Positions 7,369 to 16,846 of a stretch of 64,000 nt of DNA are shown piece by piece. The position numbers and the translations under genes were made by a program. This stretch comes from Candidatus Gastranaerophilales bacterium (lineage in GTDB: Bacteria > Cyanobacteriota > Vampirovibrionia > Gastranaerophilales > Gastranaerophilaceae), in the NCBI GenBank assembly GCA_944326545.1, contig CALVEH010000003.1, positions 207,986-271,985 of the forward strand, given 5' to 3'. A model generated the notes under the pieces. It was not told where the DNA came from and did not search any database. It saw nothing but the letters and a program-made list of their open reading frames with translations. Within the stretch, counting starts at the first letter, position 1; each line of letters begins with the position of its first letter.

Positions 7369-9347
7369 GCTTTAGAATAGTCAAACCCTGCACAATCAGG
7401 ATCTTGAGCATCATATTTCCAATCGTGATCATTGTCTAATCCATCATTGCAAGAATTTCCTGAATCTGGGCTTTCTGCTTTTGGTGTGCCTGTCAACCAT
7501 TTATTAGGAATATCATTCCATAATGTTTCAAAAATTTCTCTTGCTTGTGCGGCGTGTTTGTTACTCTCTATAAAAACAATATTCTCATCATTCTTTTCTG
7601 ATGCTGTTTTGGTTGCATTCATTGAACCTACGGTTACTAATTTATCATCAATAATAATTGTTTTCATATGCATTTTACCAGTCCAATTCTCAACTTTTAG
7701 GGGAATACCCATTTCTCTTATTTTTGTATGTTTAGAGTATTTTTCATTGGCAGCAGATGCACATGTAATAACTTTTACATCTACGCCCCTTTGTTTTGCC
7801 TTTGAAAGTGCTTCGATAACTCTATCGTGAGTTAGAAAAAACATTGACACATATGCATACTTTTCAGCAGAATCTATCTTATATACCAACTCATCGATAA
7901 TATCAGGATTAGGACAAAAATATACAGACAAAATAGAACCATCATCCAATTTTACATTTTTGATATGATAAGGGACTTTTGCGTAATGAAATTTCCCTGC
8001 GTACATCTGTTTGGCTTCTTGAATATATGCATAAGTAATTTCAGGAGAAACAATTAAGACATTTAAGTTGCAATTTAATCCGCCCGTACCAGAAGAACTT
8101 AAATTTGTCGATCCTGTCCATACTCTGTTTTTACCAAGAGTAACAAATTTATTGTGCATTATATTACCATTGTAAGTTCCCCTTTCAGCATTCCGCCCTG
8201 CTGCTGTATCTTTAATAATTCTATCAGCAATAGCTCTATCTACTGCATAATCAGTTTTCCAACTTCCAAAATCTCTCATTGCATAAAATGTATCTTTATA
8301 AACACTTCTATTATAGATATCAACATCTGCAATACCAAAGATTTTGTTCTTACGCTTTTGCGCTTTTATAAATGCATTAACTATTTCAGGTTGTTCTGCT
8401 ATACCATAAGTCGCAAGATAAATATCCTCACCTTTCAATTTATTCAATTCATCAATTAAAACCCTACCTGATATAGTTCTGGTTTTGTCTGATGGGAACA
8501 TATTGTATTGAATTGGGCTGTTGAATAGCAATATTACACTTGTTTTTATTTTTTGTTTTTTATTTGCATCAATATTAGGAACTATTTCTACCGAATGCTT
8601 ATAAGGAGTTTGGTATATGTCAAAATCTTCTTTAAGTTCCTGTCTAATAGCATTTTTTTCACTATCTTTGCATTCAAAACAGCAACAGGATGGTTTGTAC
8701 TTTTTACTCCAAAAATTAGGTTGCTGAACTAATTCTGCTTTACTTGCCATCCAACCATATTTACAAGAAGTTTTGTGATACTTGCCTGTTTTTTTATTTA
8801 ATACAACCAAATTGAGCCTGTGTGATTTTTTTGCACAGGCTTTTATTTTATCTATATTCTCGTAAGGCTTTAATTGGTCAGCAATATTTGATTGTTGGTA
8901 AACAGTTGCAAGACCAGCTTTCAAAACCTCTTGCTCATAGTTTTTACATTTGCCATTTTTGTTGCAGTCATAATAAATCGACATCAAATGTCTGTTATTT
9001 TTATCAAACTTTTCTTTTGCAGTATATTCTGCTTTTACGTATTTATTCAATAATTCTTTTTTAGCGAACTCTTTCCCGTAATACCCAAGCCCTAAAGCTT
9101 CATCTTGAGAGAGGTTATAGTTTTTAATTTGATAATCTAAAAAAGCACCTGTTTTAGTTTCAAACGTATCAATACCGTTGATTCTTACTTTTTCGTTTTG
9201 CTCGGCAATTCCGTTATCATTAAAATCAACATATACCGTATCGCCGTCTATAATTTTGATTACCTTATGAGAAAACGTTTGTGCATTTGAATGATTAAAA
9301 CACAGTATAGTTGCAAATATTATAAAAATAACGATTTTGTTTTTCAT
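7344..9347 (-). CDS. Secreted dual nuclease: SNase domain fused to two PLD-type HKD domains
   Basis: The protein has a signal peptide and 667 residues. The first domain is a staphylococcal-nuclease fold (about 26-165) with IDGDTV (D34, D36), R55, D60 and E63 (RINGIDTFE) and R119. A Cys-rich linker (PSCCCFEC) follows. Two phospholipase-D motifs come next: HNK (H398, K400) with GSTNL, lacking the usual Asp, and a complete HMKTIIID (H560, K562, D567) with GSMN. The tail CNDGLDNDHD... DPDC resembles a calcium-binding DxDxD loop. Together this suggests a secreted enzyme degrading nucleic acid. No Shine-Dalgarno is seen. TATAAT (minus strand, 9355-9360) ends 7 nt before the ATG at 9347, preferred over the ATG at 9353. 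Confidence 0.85.
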   Translation of the reverse strand: MKNKIVIFIIFATILCFNHSNAQTFSHKVIKIIDGDTVYVDFNDNGIAEQNEKVRINGIDTFETKTGAFLDYQIKNYNLSQDEALGLGYYGKEFAKKELLNKYVKAEYTAKEKFDKNNRHLMSIYYDCNKNGKCKNYEQEVLKAGLATVYQQSNIADQLKPYENIDKIKACAKKSHRLNLVVLNKKTGKYHKTSCKYGWMASKAELVQQPNFWSKKYKPSCCCFECKDSEKNAIRQELKEDFDIYQTPYKHSVEIVPNIDANKKQKIKTSVILLFNSPIQYNMFPSDKTRTISGRVLIDELNKLKGEDIYLATYGIAEQPEIVNAFIKAQKRKNKIFGIADVDIYNRSVYKDTFYAMRDFGSWKTDYAVDRAIADRIIKDTAAGRNAERGTYNGNIMHNKFVTLGKNRVWTGSTNLSSSGTGGLNCNLNVLIVSPEITYAYIQEAKQMYAGKFHYAKVPYHIKNVKLDDGSILSVYFCPNPDIIDELVYKIDSAEKYAYVSMFFLTHDRVIEALSKAKQRGVDVKVITCASAANEKYSKHTKIREMGIPLKVENWTGKMHMKTIIIDDKLVTVGSMNATKTASEKNDENIVFIESNKHAAQAREIFETLWNDIPNKWLTGTPKAESPDSGNSCNDGLDNDHDWKYDAQDPDCAGFDYSKAYRLRRSE

Positions 9348-9655
9348 CAGCATTATTATATATAAAAATCAAACTGCTTACTACGCTTTTAAAAGAGCTG
9401 TTCTTACGTGCCATTCCAAACTTGTTTTTAGAATTTCCCTTGATTTTAAAGGATTTTGAGTACATTAATCGCTCTTTTTTTGAGAAAAATCAAGCCACAA
9501 AAAAGGCCGTTCATTTAATATAAAGCAATTTTTTATAAAGTCTAAAAAAGCCTAAAAAATATTCATAATATTTTTCGGGGAGTATAAAACGTTTTCTTTA
9601 TATTAAAAAAAGAGGAATTTTTTTGGTAGTAGTTAGGCCTCTTTTGGAGAATATC
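9348..9655. other. Divergent spacer between nuclease and prophage-like block
   Basis: About 300 bp with no gene. It holds the minus-strand TATAAT for the nuclease (9355-9360) and the leader of the ParB-methyltransferase. Several AT runs are present, with no clear terminator. Confidence 0.5.
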
Positions 9656-10942
9656 ATGGAAAATACAAAACCCTCTCAAATTCAGATCTCAAGCAGAGTT
9701 GTACGTATGGTTGAGATTAGAATGCTTAAGCCTTATGCACAAAATCCACGTGTGCATAGCGTAAAACAAATTGAAAAAATCAAAAAAAGCATTCAGCAAT
9801 TTGGCTTTACCGCACCAATTCTTGTTGACAACGAAATGAATATTGTTGCCGGTCACGCTCGGTATGAAGCGATGAAACAGCTAAACGCTGTTCAGATTCC
9901 GACAATACAGCTTGAAAATCTCACGCCTGAGCAAATAAAAGCATACCGGCTTGCCGATAACAGAATAGCAGAAGACAGTGAGTGGGACAAAAACCTTTTA
10001 AAAATCGAATTTAAAGAGCTGTTAGACCTAAACTTTGAGGTTATCGATACAGGTTTTGAAATACCTGAAATAGACAGTCTTACGTTTGAATTAATAAGTG
10101 ATGAAAATAAAGAAGATGAAGACTCGGAAGTCTGCTCACTTTTGGATTCAATACCGCATCGGGTACAAAAGGGCGATGTATGGGCACTTGGAGAACACAA
10201 GCTTATTTGCTCGGATGCTTTGAATCAAGGTTCTTTCGATAGTTTGCTACAAGGAGAAAAAGCAGAAATTGTCATTACAGATCCGCCTTATAACGTAAAA
10301 ATAAAAGGTCACGTATGCGGCAATGGAAAAATAAAGCATAAAGATTTTACAATGGCATCAGGTGAAATGACCGACAAAGAATTCTTTGAGTTTTCTAAAA
10401 CCTTTATGACAAGGCTAATTGAAAACTCTACTGACGGAAGTTTGCACTATATCTTTATTGACTGGAGAGGCATAAAGACTTTTCTAAATGCAGGTGAACA
10501 ATACAAAGCATTAAAAAATATTTGCGTTTGGGACAAAACGACTGGAGGAATGGGATCTCTTTACAGAAGCCAACACGAGTTTGTCTGTGTTTTTAAAAAT
10601 GGCCAAAGTCCGCACATAAACAATATTCAGCTTGGCAGTAAAGGCAGATACCGGACAAACGTATGGTCTGTTAAAGGAATGAATGTACAAAACAAGCAAG
10701 CCAAGGAACTGTTCAAACTTCATCCGACTGTAAAACCCGTAGGACTTTTAAGTGATATTTTACTTGATGCGTCATCTCCGGGTGGCATTGTCTTAGATAC
10801 ATTTGGCGGAAGCGGTTCAACTTTAATAGCTTGTGAAAAAACAAAACGGAAAGCCAGAATCATAGAAATTGATGAAAGATACTGCGACGCCATATATATA
10901 GATGGGAAAAATTTACAGGAGAAAAAGCAAATTTGGTTGTGA
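9656..10942 (+). CDS. ParB-domain DNA methyltransferase (phage type)
   Basis: A 428-residue fusion. The N-terminal ParB-like nuclease domain (about 15-110) carries YAQNPRVHSVKQI, GHARYEA (66-72) and LADNRIAE. The C-terminal half is an N4/N6 amino-methyltransferase of the beta type, with the catalytic TDPPYNV at 208-214 first and the SAM motif DTFGGSGSTL (381-390) near the end. Such fusions are typical of prophages and gene-transfer elements, where they protect phage DNA or act in replication. The ATG at 9656 has GGAG 7 nt upstream, and an upstream TTG at 9623 is less convincing. DUF5681 follows within 16 bp. It methylates adenine or cytosine at an unknown site. Confidence 0.9.
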   Translation: MENTKPSQIQISSRVVRMVEIRMLKPYAQNPRVHSVKQIEKIKKSIQQFGFTAPILVDNEMNIVAGHARYEAMKQLNAVQIPTIQLENLTPEQIKAYRLADNRIAEDSEWDKNLLKIEFKELLDLNFEVIDTGFEIPEIDSLTFELISDENKEDEDSEVCSLLDSIPHRVQKGDVWALGEHKLICSDALNQGSFDSLLQGEKAEIVITDPPYNVKIKGHVCGNGKIKHKDFTMASGEMTDKEFFEFSKTFMTRLIENSTDGSLHYIFIDWRGIKTFLNAGEQYKALKNICVWDKTTGGMGSLYRSQHEFVCVFKNGQSPHINNIQLGSKGRYRTNVWSVKGMNVQNKQAKELFKLHPTVKPVGLLSDILLDASSPGGIVLDTFGGSGSTLIACEKTKRKARIIEIDERYCDAIYIDGKNLQEKKQIWL

Positions 10943-10957
10943 AAGAAGGTGATAACA

Positions 10958-11374
10958 ATGAAGAAAGATAATTACGATGTTGGTTACAAAAAACCTTCTA
11001 AAAACACTCAGTTTAAGCCAGGTCAATCAGGCAATCCTAAAGGTCGTCCTAAAAAAACGACTAACATGCACGAGGCAATAATCGACAATCTGGGTAAAAA
11101 AATAAAAATAAAAAATCCCAACGGAAAAGTGGAAAATGTGTATGTTTTTGTAGCACTTGCGCGTATGCTTATAAAATCAGCAATTGATGGTAATAAATTT
11201 GCAATACAATTTTTATTAGAAAAAGCATACTATTTGCAAATTATAGAGCCTATAGCAGAAAAAGAAGAACCTGAAGTCGACCAGGATAAAAAAGAAGAGC
11301 TTGAAAAATTCGTAAAAGAACTGTTGTACGAACGTACAGTAGGGAAAAACGAACCAAGTCAATCAAACGATTAG
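10958..11374 (+). CDS. DUF5681 domain protein (phage-associated)
   Basis: The N-terminus has the diagnostic DUF5681 segment KNTQFKPGQSGNPKGRPKK, followed by helices containing ALARMLIKSAIDGNKFAIQF and a charged tail. About 138 residues. The ATG at 10958 sits 8 nt after AGAAGG; a GTG at 10949 is the alternative. In phages and gene-transfer elements DUF5681 genes neighbour terminase and ParB-methyltransferase genes, which suggests a DNA-binding role in packaging. No terminase large subunit follows, so the module looks like a remnant. Confidence 0.8.
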   Translation: MKKDNYDVGYKKPSKNTQFKPGQSGNPKGRPKKTTNMHEAIIDNLGKKIKIKNPNGKVENVYVFVALARMLIKSAIDGNKFAIQFLLEKAYYLQIIEPIAEKEEPEVDQDKKEELEKFVKELLYERTVGKNEPSQSND

Positions 11375-11624
11375 CCACGCATAATAGATGCAACCGACCT
11401 TAACCGACAACAAATAGTAACAAACGACCTAAAACAGATATAACAGACAAAACAGAATAAAAACGGAAACAGAGAGAGCAGGGGCAGTTTGTCCCTGCTA
11501 TTTAAAATAATTTTGCACAACTAAAAATAACCGTCTTGACTTAGTGCTATAACAGAGCGTCAATACAACACAACGTCCGTTTTTGACATATTGATTTGCT
11601 AATTTAAAAAAGAAAGGATACACT
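11375..11624 (+). other. Spacer with imperfect hairpin
   Basis: 250 bp between DUF5681 and the helicase. An A/C-rich stretch with scattered ACAGA and ACCGAC words is followed by a hairpin, AGCAGGG (11477-11483) with CCCTGCT (11493-11499). A weak T-tract follows, so this may be a poor terminator. A terminase or portal gene expected here in a phage is absent. Confidence 0.5.
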
Positions 11625-12500
11625 ATGAGCGGTTTTGATTTAATAAAGAATGAAATCTCTAATGTTTACGATTCTATAGAAAAAAGTTACTACAACAAAG
11701 GTAAAATAACGGGGCTTCATACAGGTTTTCATCATATAGACACCCTTTTATGTGGTCTACAAAAAAGCAATCTTGTTGTTATAAGCGGACGTCCATCTAT
11801 GGGAAAAACTTCGTTTGCTCTCAACATAATTGAAAAAGCTGCCTCAAAATACCATACAACAGCGGCAATATTTTCATTCGAAATGTCAAAAGAAATACTA
11901 ATAAAACGTTTGCTATGTTCTCAAACCAAAGTTAACAGCATAAAGCTGCGCTGTGGAGATTTAGAATACTATGACTGGAAAGTAATTGCTGAAACGCTGG
12001 ACAAGTTATCAGATGCGCCTATATACATCAATGATTCAGTGAGCTTATCAGTTTTGGAATTATGTGAGGAGTGCAGAAAGTTAAAAAAAGAAATGCCTGC
12101 TTTGAGCTTAGTTTTAATTGACGGTTTTGAACAGGTAGCACAATATGCCCCAACAACGGATATAAAATTTTACTGTTCACCTGCTTACATTTTAAAAGAA
12201 CTAGCAAAAGAACTTGATATCGTTATCATCTTGACGTGTCAATTATCTCGAGGCCTGGAACAAAGACGAGATAAACATCCAAGTCTTTCTGATATAAAAA
12301 ATCCAATTCTTGAGCAAATTGCAGACGTTGTAATGTTGATTTATCGAGAAAGTTATTACTACAAAGATGAAGAAGTTGACAAAAACAAAGCTGAAATAAT
12401 CGTAGCAAAGCACAGAAACGGACCAACTGGCTGTGTTGATTTGCACTTTGATGCATCACAAGCCAGATTTCAAGACATATCTACGAACAATAAAGCTTAA
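11625..12500 (+). CDS. DnaB-type replicative helicase, C-terminal RecA domain only
   Basis: At 291 residues this is shorter than bacterial DnaB (about 450) and lacks the N-terminal domain. Visible motifs are TGFHHIDTLLCGL, Walker A GRPSMGKTS, FSFEMSKE, Walker B LVLIDGFEQV, the H4-like LTCQLSRGLEQR and the C-terminal KHRNGPTG. It is the RecA-like ATPase that unwinds DNA at forks. RBS AAGAAAGGA lies 6-7 nt upstream. The stand-alone form suits a phage or plasmid helicase that relies on a host loader, or a truncated remnant. Confidence 0.85.
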   Translation: MSGFDLIKNEISNVYDSIEKSYYNKGKITGLHTGFHHIDTLLCGLQKSNLVVISGRPSMGKTSFALNIIEKAASKYHTTAAIFSFEMSKEILIKRLLCSQTKVNSIKLRCGDLEYYDWKVIAETLDKLSDAPIYINDSVSLSVLELCEECRKLKKEMPALSLVLIDGFEQVAQYAPTTDIKFYCSPAYILKELAKELDIVIILTCQLSRGLEQRRDKHPSLSDIKNPILEQIADVVMLIYRESYYYKDEEVDKNKAEIIVAKHRNGPTGCVDLHFDASQARFQDISTNNKA

Positions 12501-12506
12501 GCGGAA

Positions 12507-12917
12507 TTATTTATAACTGCCGACTTTTCTGCCGTATTCATCATACCTTGTAACTCGGCCTGATGAATCTTTTTTGAAAGAGCCGACCTTTCTTCCATAT
12601 CTGTCATACTGTGTAGTTACGCCGTTAGAATTTGTTTTGTAGCTACCTGTTTTTTGACCATACTTGTCATATGTGTTATATCCTGAAAACGTCTTTTTAT
12701 AGCTTCCGGTCTTTTGACCGTATTTATCGTACTTGTTGTATCCGCTTGTTGTCTTTTTGTATGAGCCTGTTTTAGAGCCATACTTATCGTAAGAATTGTA
12801 GCCAGAAGTTGTTTGTCTGTATGAGCCAGTCTTTTGACCGTAACGGTCGTAAGAATTAACTGCAAAAGCTACATTTGCAAAAGATAATGTTAAACATAAA
12901 ATTAAAAACTTTTTCAC
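12507..12917 (-). CDS. Small secreted YDKYGxKxGSYK-repeat protein (long copy)
   Basis: A 136-residue paralogue of 1198..1485, with the same signal peptide (to AFA) and the same NSYDRYGQK start, but about six tandem repeats and a distinctive VTTQYDRYGRKVGSFKKDSS near the C-terminus. It starts with GTG after AAGGAG, while the short copy uses ATG. A minus-strand TATAAT lies at 12937-12942. Repeat units look alike at DNA level, so slippage or recombination could alter copy number. Function unknown. Confidence 0.8.
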   Translation of the reverse strand: MKKFLILCLTLSFANVAFAVNSYDRYGQKTGSYRQTTSGYNSYDKYGSKTGSYKKTTSGYNKYDKYGQKTGSYKKTFSGYNTYDKYGQKTGSYKTNSNGVTTQYDRYGRKVGSFKKDSSGRVTRYDEYGRKVGSYK

Positions 12918-12949
12918 ACAAAACTCCTTTTTATTTATTATAACGAATT

Positions 12950-14098
12950 TTATAATAAATTGTTTAGATATTTTTTTATTCTTGCATTTTCTGTTGCTAG
13001 GTATATTGTTTCATCGTTAATATATTCTGGGGATAATCTAGGTTCTTTTCTTCCTTTTGGGTTTGATTGTATAGTAACATACTTATTTGCTAAGTTTGGA
13101 AATATTTTAAAGTCTTTATTTGATGAATTCTTTTTAGATCCATGGTGAGGAATTTGCAAAATTTGAACATTATTCAAAACTGAGACATAGTGAGTCTGGA
13201 ATTTTTCAAAAGCTTCTTTATGTTTAAAGTTAAAATCACCTGTATGCATCCAACCACAACTTTTAGAACCATCTGACGGGCCTGAATATAAACATAATGA
13301 TGACACATTTAGTTTATTTTCCAATTCTTTTCTTAGCTGACTATTTATATTATCAAAATTTATGTCATATATGCTATTGTATCCACTTTGTTGAATACTT
13401 TCACGTAAGTCATTTGGTATGTTAAAACGATGATAAAATGGTTTTAATATCCACGAACAATAATGTACATCAAATCTAAAATTTTGATTATGACTAAATG
13501 TTTTAATTTCAGGATTACCATTATTAATGCTTTTTGCTTCTGGAATTGAATAGCCATAATTGTATTTCAAAGGCTTATTTGTATTTTCATAATCTAAGGA
13601 CTTTGATTTATCTGGTTCATCTAGTTTATCTGTAACATATTGAATGTCAAAATAACCATCAAAATATAAATACGGATTTGTTAAAATAGCAGTATATCTT
13701 TTATCTAAAATATTTAACTTTAAAATTAAATCCTTTTCAGCTTCATCCATATATGGCATTACCAGAACAGGTGAAGAATCTAGCTTTAATCTACATTTTT
13801 CTAATTTTTGTTTTAAAAACTTTAACCCACTAATATGGTCTTTATGAACATGAGATATAAAAATATAAATATAGGTTAATGGAGATATTTCATTTGTAAT
13901 CTTTAATATATTTATTAAATTGTTTATTGAGCTTTCTAAATATGTTTGTTGTATATTTCCACAATCATATATATAGGCAAAAGTTTTGGTTTTAGACTTT
14001 TGGGATTGTTGATATTTAATCAAACCTAAGAACAAACCTCCTTGTCCTACAGGAAAGATTATATTCTCTACTGGGAAATGTAATTCATTAAAAAGCAA
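12950..14098 (-). CDS. MBL-fold metallohydrolase (ComEC-like hydrolase domain)
   Basis: A 382-residue metallo-beta-lactamase-fold protein with HVHKDH at 83-88 (H83, H85, D87, H88), an upstream AYIYDCG strand, then HTGDF and IPHHGSKKNSS, which supply the further metal ligands of this fold. Such proteins hydrolyse phosphodiesters; the C-terminal hydrolase domain of ComEC is the closest known architecture. There are no membrane segments, so it is not ComEC itself. The start is TTG, with a perfect AAAGGAGG 6 nt before it. It overlaps the preceding small gene by 31 bp. Isolated MBL proteins of this type occur in defence islands, but a specific system cannot be assigned. Confidence 0.8.
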   Translation of the reverse strand: MLFNELHFPVENIIFPVGQGGLFLGLIKYQQSQKSKTKTFAYIYDCGNIQQTYLESSINNLINILKITNEISPLTYIYIFISHVHKDHISGLKFLKQKLEKCRLKLDSSPVLVMPYMDEAEKDLILKLNILDKRYTAILTNPYLYFDGYFDIQYVTDKLDEPDKSKSLDYENTNKPLKYNYGYSIPEAKSINNGNPEIKTFSHNQNFRFDVHYCSWILKPFYHRFNIPNDLRESIQQSGYNSIYDINFDNINSQLRKELENKLNVSSLCLYSGPSDGSKSCGWMHTGDFNFKHKEAFEKFQTHYVSVLNNVQILQIPHHGSKKNSSNKDFKIFPNLANKYVTIQSNPKGRKEPRLSPEYINDETIYLATENARIKKYLNNLL

Positions 14099-14313
14099 TA
14101 ATAACCTCCTTTTATAAAAACATTTGTTGGAGTAAGCCTTTTTGTAACTATTGCCAGTGAAAGAGAAGTGTTTTTTCTTTTTATTATATCATTCATTTTT
14201 AATAGTATTTTATTATCTTCTCTTGCTCCTCTGAATAATGAAACTCTATTTTTAAAATTTTCTGCGATGTATTTTCTGTTCAGTTTGTCATCTTCAAATG
14301 CACTTTTAACCAT
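14068..14313 (-). CDS. Small 81-aa protein upstream of the MBL hydrolase
   Basis: Its last 31 bases overlap the start of the MBL gene and contain that gene's Shine-Dalgarno, which would couple their translation. The protein is basic, without recognised motifs (MVKSAFEDDKLNRKYIAENF start). Its own start has only a weak RBS. It could be a small partner of the MBL hydrolase, or the overlap could be chance. Confidence 0.45.
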   Translation of the reverse strand: MVKSAFEDDKLNRKYIAENFKNRVSLFRGAREDNKILLKMNDIIKRKNTSLSLAIVTKRLTPTNVFIKGGYYCFLMNYISQ

Positions 14314-14482
14314 TACTTATTAATGCCGTTCCCAAAATAGAATAACTAAAAAGATTATCTAATAATTTATTGGTTTGATATTATTTTTTAATATTAAATT
14401 AATGTTTTAAGCACAAAACGCTTTACAATTCATCATAATAAGAATTTTCATGCTAATATGGATATACAAGTGAGGGTTAGTT

Positions 14483-16846
14483 ATGGCTTTAAAACTGGAA
14501 GTGCAGATTGATGGTAATAAAATTTATTCTCCATTAAGAGATAAATGGCTTGTGTTAACACCGGAAGAACAAGTTCGACAAAATTATATTTGTCGATTGG
14601 TAAATGTTTACGGATATAGCCTTGAACAAATGGACGAAGAATTAAAAGTTAATAATTCGCACAGAGGTCAGGGAAAAGCCAGAGCAGATATTGTTATTTG
14701 GAAATCTAAAGAAGACAAGCAAAAAAACAGAGCAGCTTTTATTGTAATCGAGTGTAAAGCCGAAACCGTTAAAATTCAACAGCAAGATTATTATCAAGGT
14801 GCAAATTATGCAGCATGGTCTGGTGCGAGTTTCTTTGTAACAACAAATGCTAAGGAAACTAAATTCTTTAGAGTTGATAAAGATTCTATGCCAAAAGATT
14901 TGGATGAAATTATTGATATTCCAAATGCTTCAATAATCAACGACCAAAAGAAGATTGATAAATTATTATCTCAAACAAAAGCTTTTTCTAGAGATGAATT
15001 TGCAAAACTGCTTTTTAAATGTCATTGCATTATTCGAAACAATGACAAACTTTCTCCAGAAGCAGCATTTGATGAAATAAGCAAAATCTTATTTATGAAA
15101 ATAAGATATGAACGTAATCCGGATGAAGATGTATTATTCTCTTTAGAAAAATTTCAAAAAGATGAAAGACATTTTGAAAAAAATATTAAAAAGCACTTAC
15201 CATTAGAAGCTCAAATACCTTACATGCAATATTTGTTTAAAGCAACAAAAGACGAGTTTGCAGACGATAAGTTATTTGAACCTTATGAAACAATTAAAAT
15301 TAAGCAATATAGCTTTGAGCAAATTGTAAAAGAACTTGAAAAATATAATCTTTCAGCAACATTTGATGATGTAAAAGGTATAGCATTTGAACAATTTTTA
15401 GGAACAACTTTTAGAGGTGAATTAGGACAGTTCTTTACACCTCGTACAATAGTAGATTTTATGGTAGAAGTCCTTGACCCTCAAGAAGGTGAAACGATTT
15501 GCGATCCTACCTGTGGTTCTGGTGGCTTCTTAATTAAGGCTTTTGAATATGTTAGAGATAAAATCGAAAAAGATGTTGAACAATATAAAAAAGATTTAAA
15601 AGCTAAGCTTTTTAATGCAGAATATGAAAAATTGTCAGAAAAAGAACAACTTGAAGTTGATGAAAAATATAATGATTTTATTAAAAAACTATCAATTGAT
15701 ATAAGTGTACCGAACAAAGCTTATCATAAACAATCTGAAGCAGAGAAAAATAGAAGAATCTCTAGACTGTCATCAAACTGCATATATGGTACTGATGCAA
15801 ACCCAAGAATGGCAAGAACATCAAAGATGAATATGATAATGCACGGGGATGGTCATGGCGGAGTTCATCACCACGATGGTTTAATCAACGTAAATGGAAT
15901 TTTTGAAAATAGGTTTGATGTAATTCTTACAAACCCACCTTTTGGAGCAAGAGTTGAAAAAAATCAAACTTTAACCTCTACTGATATTGATATACCTATA
16001 AAATTAGATTTATCAAATAAAAATGATGAACAGATAAAGAAACAGATAAACTCAATAGACAATGATCAGTTAAAAACAAAATTATTGCATTATTATGAAC
16101 GTTATGGAATTGAATATTTGCAAAAATTAAATCAATTGAATGACGATATTGATAAAAAACAAAAAGTTCTCGATAGGTTTAAATTAGGTAAAGTAAGTGG
16201 CTTGACTGAAGTTCTATTTATGGAAAGATGTTTAAATCTTTTAAAGCCTGGTGGCAGAATGGGAATTGTTCTTCCAGAAGGAGTTTTAAATAATTCCAAT
16301 TTGCAAAAAGTTAGAGATTTCTTTGAATCAAGTGCCAAAATTCTTTTGATTACATCAATTCCACAAGATGTATTTATAGCTTCCGGTGCAACTATAAAAC
16401 CAAGTTTACTCTTTTTTAAAAAGTTTACAGAAGAAGAAGAAAAGCAATACAATGATATTGTAAATCAAGTAAAAAAAGAAATTGATGATAAATATAAAAT
16501 TGAGATATTGGAAATTGATAACCAACTTTCTAACGATAAAAAAGCTCATCAAAAAGCTTTAAAAGAAATAGAAAAACGAAAAGAACAAGAATTTGAAACA
16601 ATAGGTCGAGAAAAAATTAAAGAACTTTTCGACTATCAAATCCCAATAGTTCAAGTTGAAAAAGCAGGCATAACAACGACTGGCGCAAAATGTGAAAATG
16701 AACTTGTTGATGTTGCCAATGAATTTAAAACATATCGTCAAGAAAATAATTTATGGCAAGATAACAAATTAGATGTTTCATACAAGCTTGTAAATAATAA
16801 CTTGGTGCGAGTAATAAACGGTGAGGAACAAGTTATTGATGAATAA
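14483..16846 (+). CDS. BcgI-like fused restriction-methyltransferase subunit (Type IIB/IIG-type)
   Basis: 787 residues join an N-terminal HsdR_N-type nuclease to a type I-like N6-adenine methyltransferase. The nuclease has ARADIVIW (D69), FIVIECKAE (E90-x-K92) and a Q101-Y104 helix. A helical linker (about 150-290) follows. The methyltransferase has the GQFFTPR segment, motif I DPTCGSGGF (341-349) and motif IV NPPFG (484-488). No helicase motor is present, so this is not a type I R subunit. Followed by a two-TRD specificity subunit, the layout matches BcgI-like enzymes, which cut on both sides of a bipartite site. RBS GAGGG precedes the ATG. Confidence 0.85.
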   Translation: MALKLEVQIDGNKIYSPLRDKWLVLTPEEQVRQNYICRLVNVYGYSLEQMDEELKVNNSHRGQGKARADIVIWKSKEDKQKNRAAFIVIECKAETVKIQQQDYYQGANYAAWSGASFFVTTNAKETKFFRVDKDSMPKDLDEIIDIPNASIINDQKKIDKLLSQTKAFSRDEFAKLLFKCHCIIRNNDKLSPEAAFDEISKILFMKIRYERNPDEDVLFSLEKFQKDERHFEKNIKKHLPLEAQIPYMQYLFKATKDEFADDKLFEPYETIKIKQYSFEQIVKELEKYNLSATFDDVKGIAFEQFLGTTFRGELGQFFTPRTIVDFMVEVLDPQEGETICDPTCGSGGFLIKAFEYVRDKIEKDVEQYKKDLKAKLFNAEYEKLSEKEQLEVDEKYNDFIKKLSIDISVPNKAYHKQSEAEKNRRISRLSSNCIYGTDANPRMARTSKMNMIMHGDGHGGVHHHDGLINVNGIFENRFDVILTNPPFGARVEKNQTLTSTDIDIPIKLDLSNKNDEQIKKQINSIDNDQLKTKLLHYYERYGIEYLQKLNQLNDDIDKKQKVLDRFKLGKVSGLTEVLFMERCLNLLKPGGRMGIVLPEGVLNNSNLQKVRDFFESSAKILLITSIPQDVFIASGATIKPSLLFFKKFTEEEEKQYNDIVNQVKKEIDDKYKIEILEIDNQLSNDKKAHQKALKEIEKRKEQEFETIGREKIKELFDYQIPIVQVEKAGITTTGAKCENELVDVANEFKTYRQENNLWQDNKLDVSYKLVNNNLVRVINGEEQVIDE

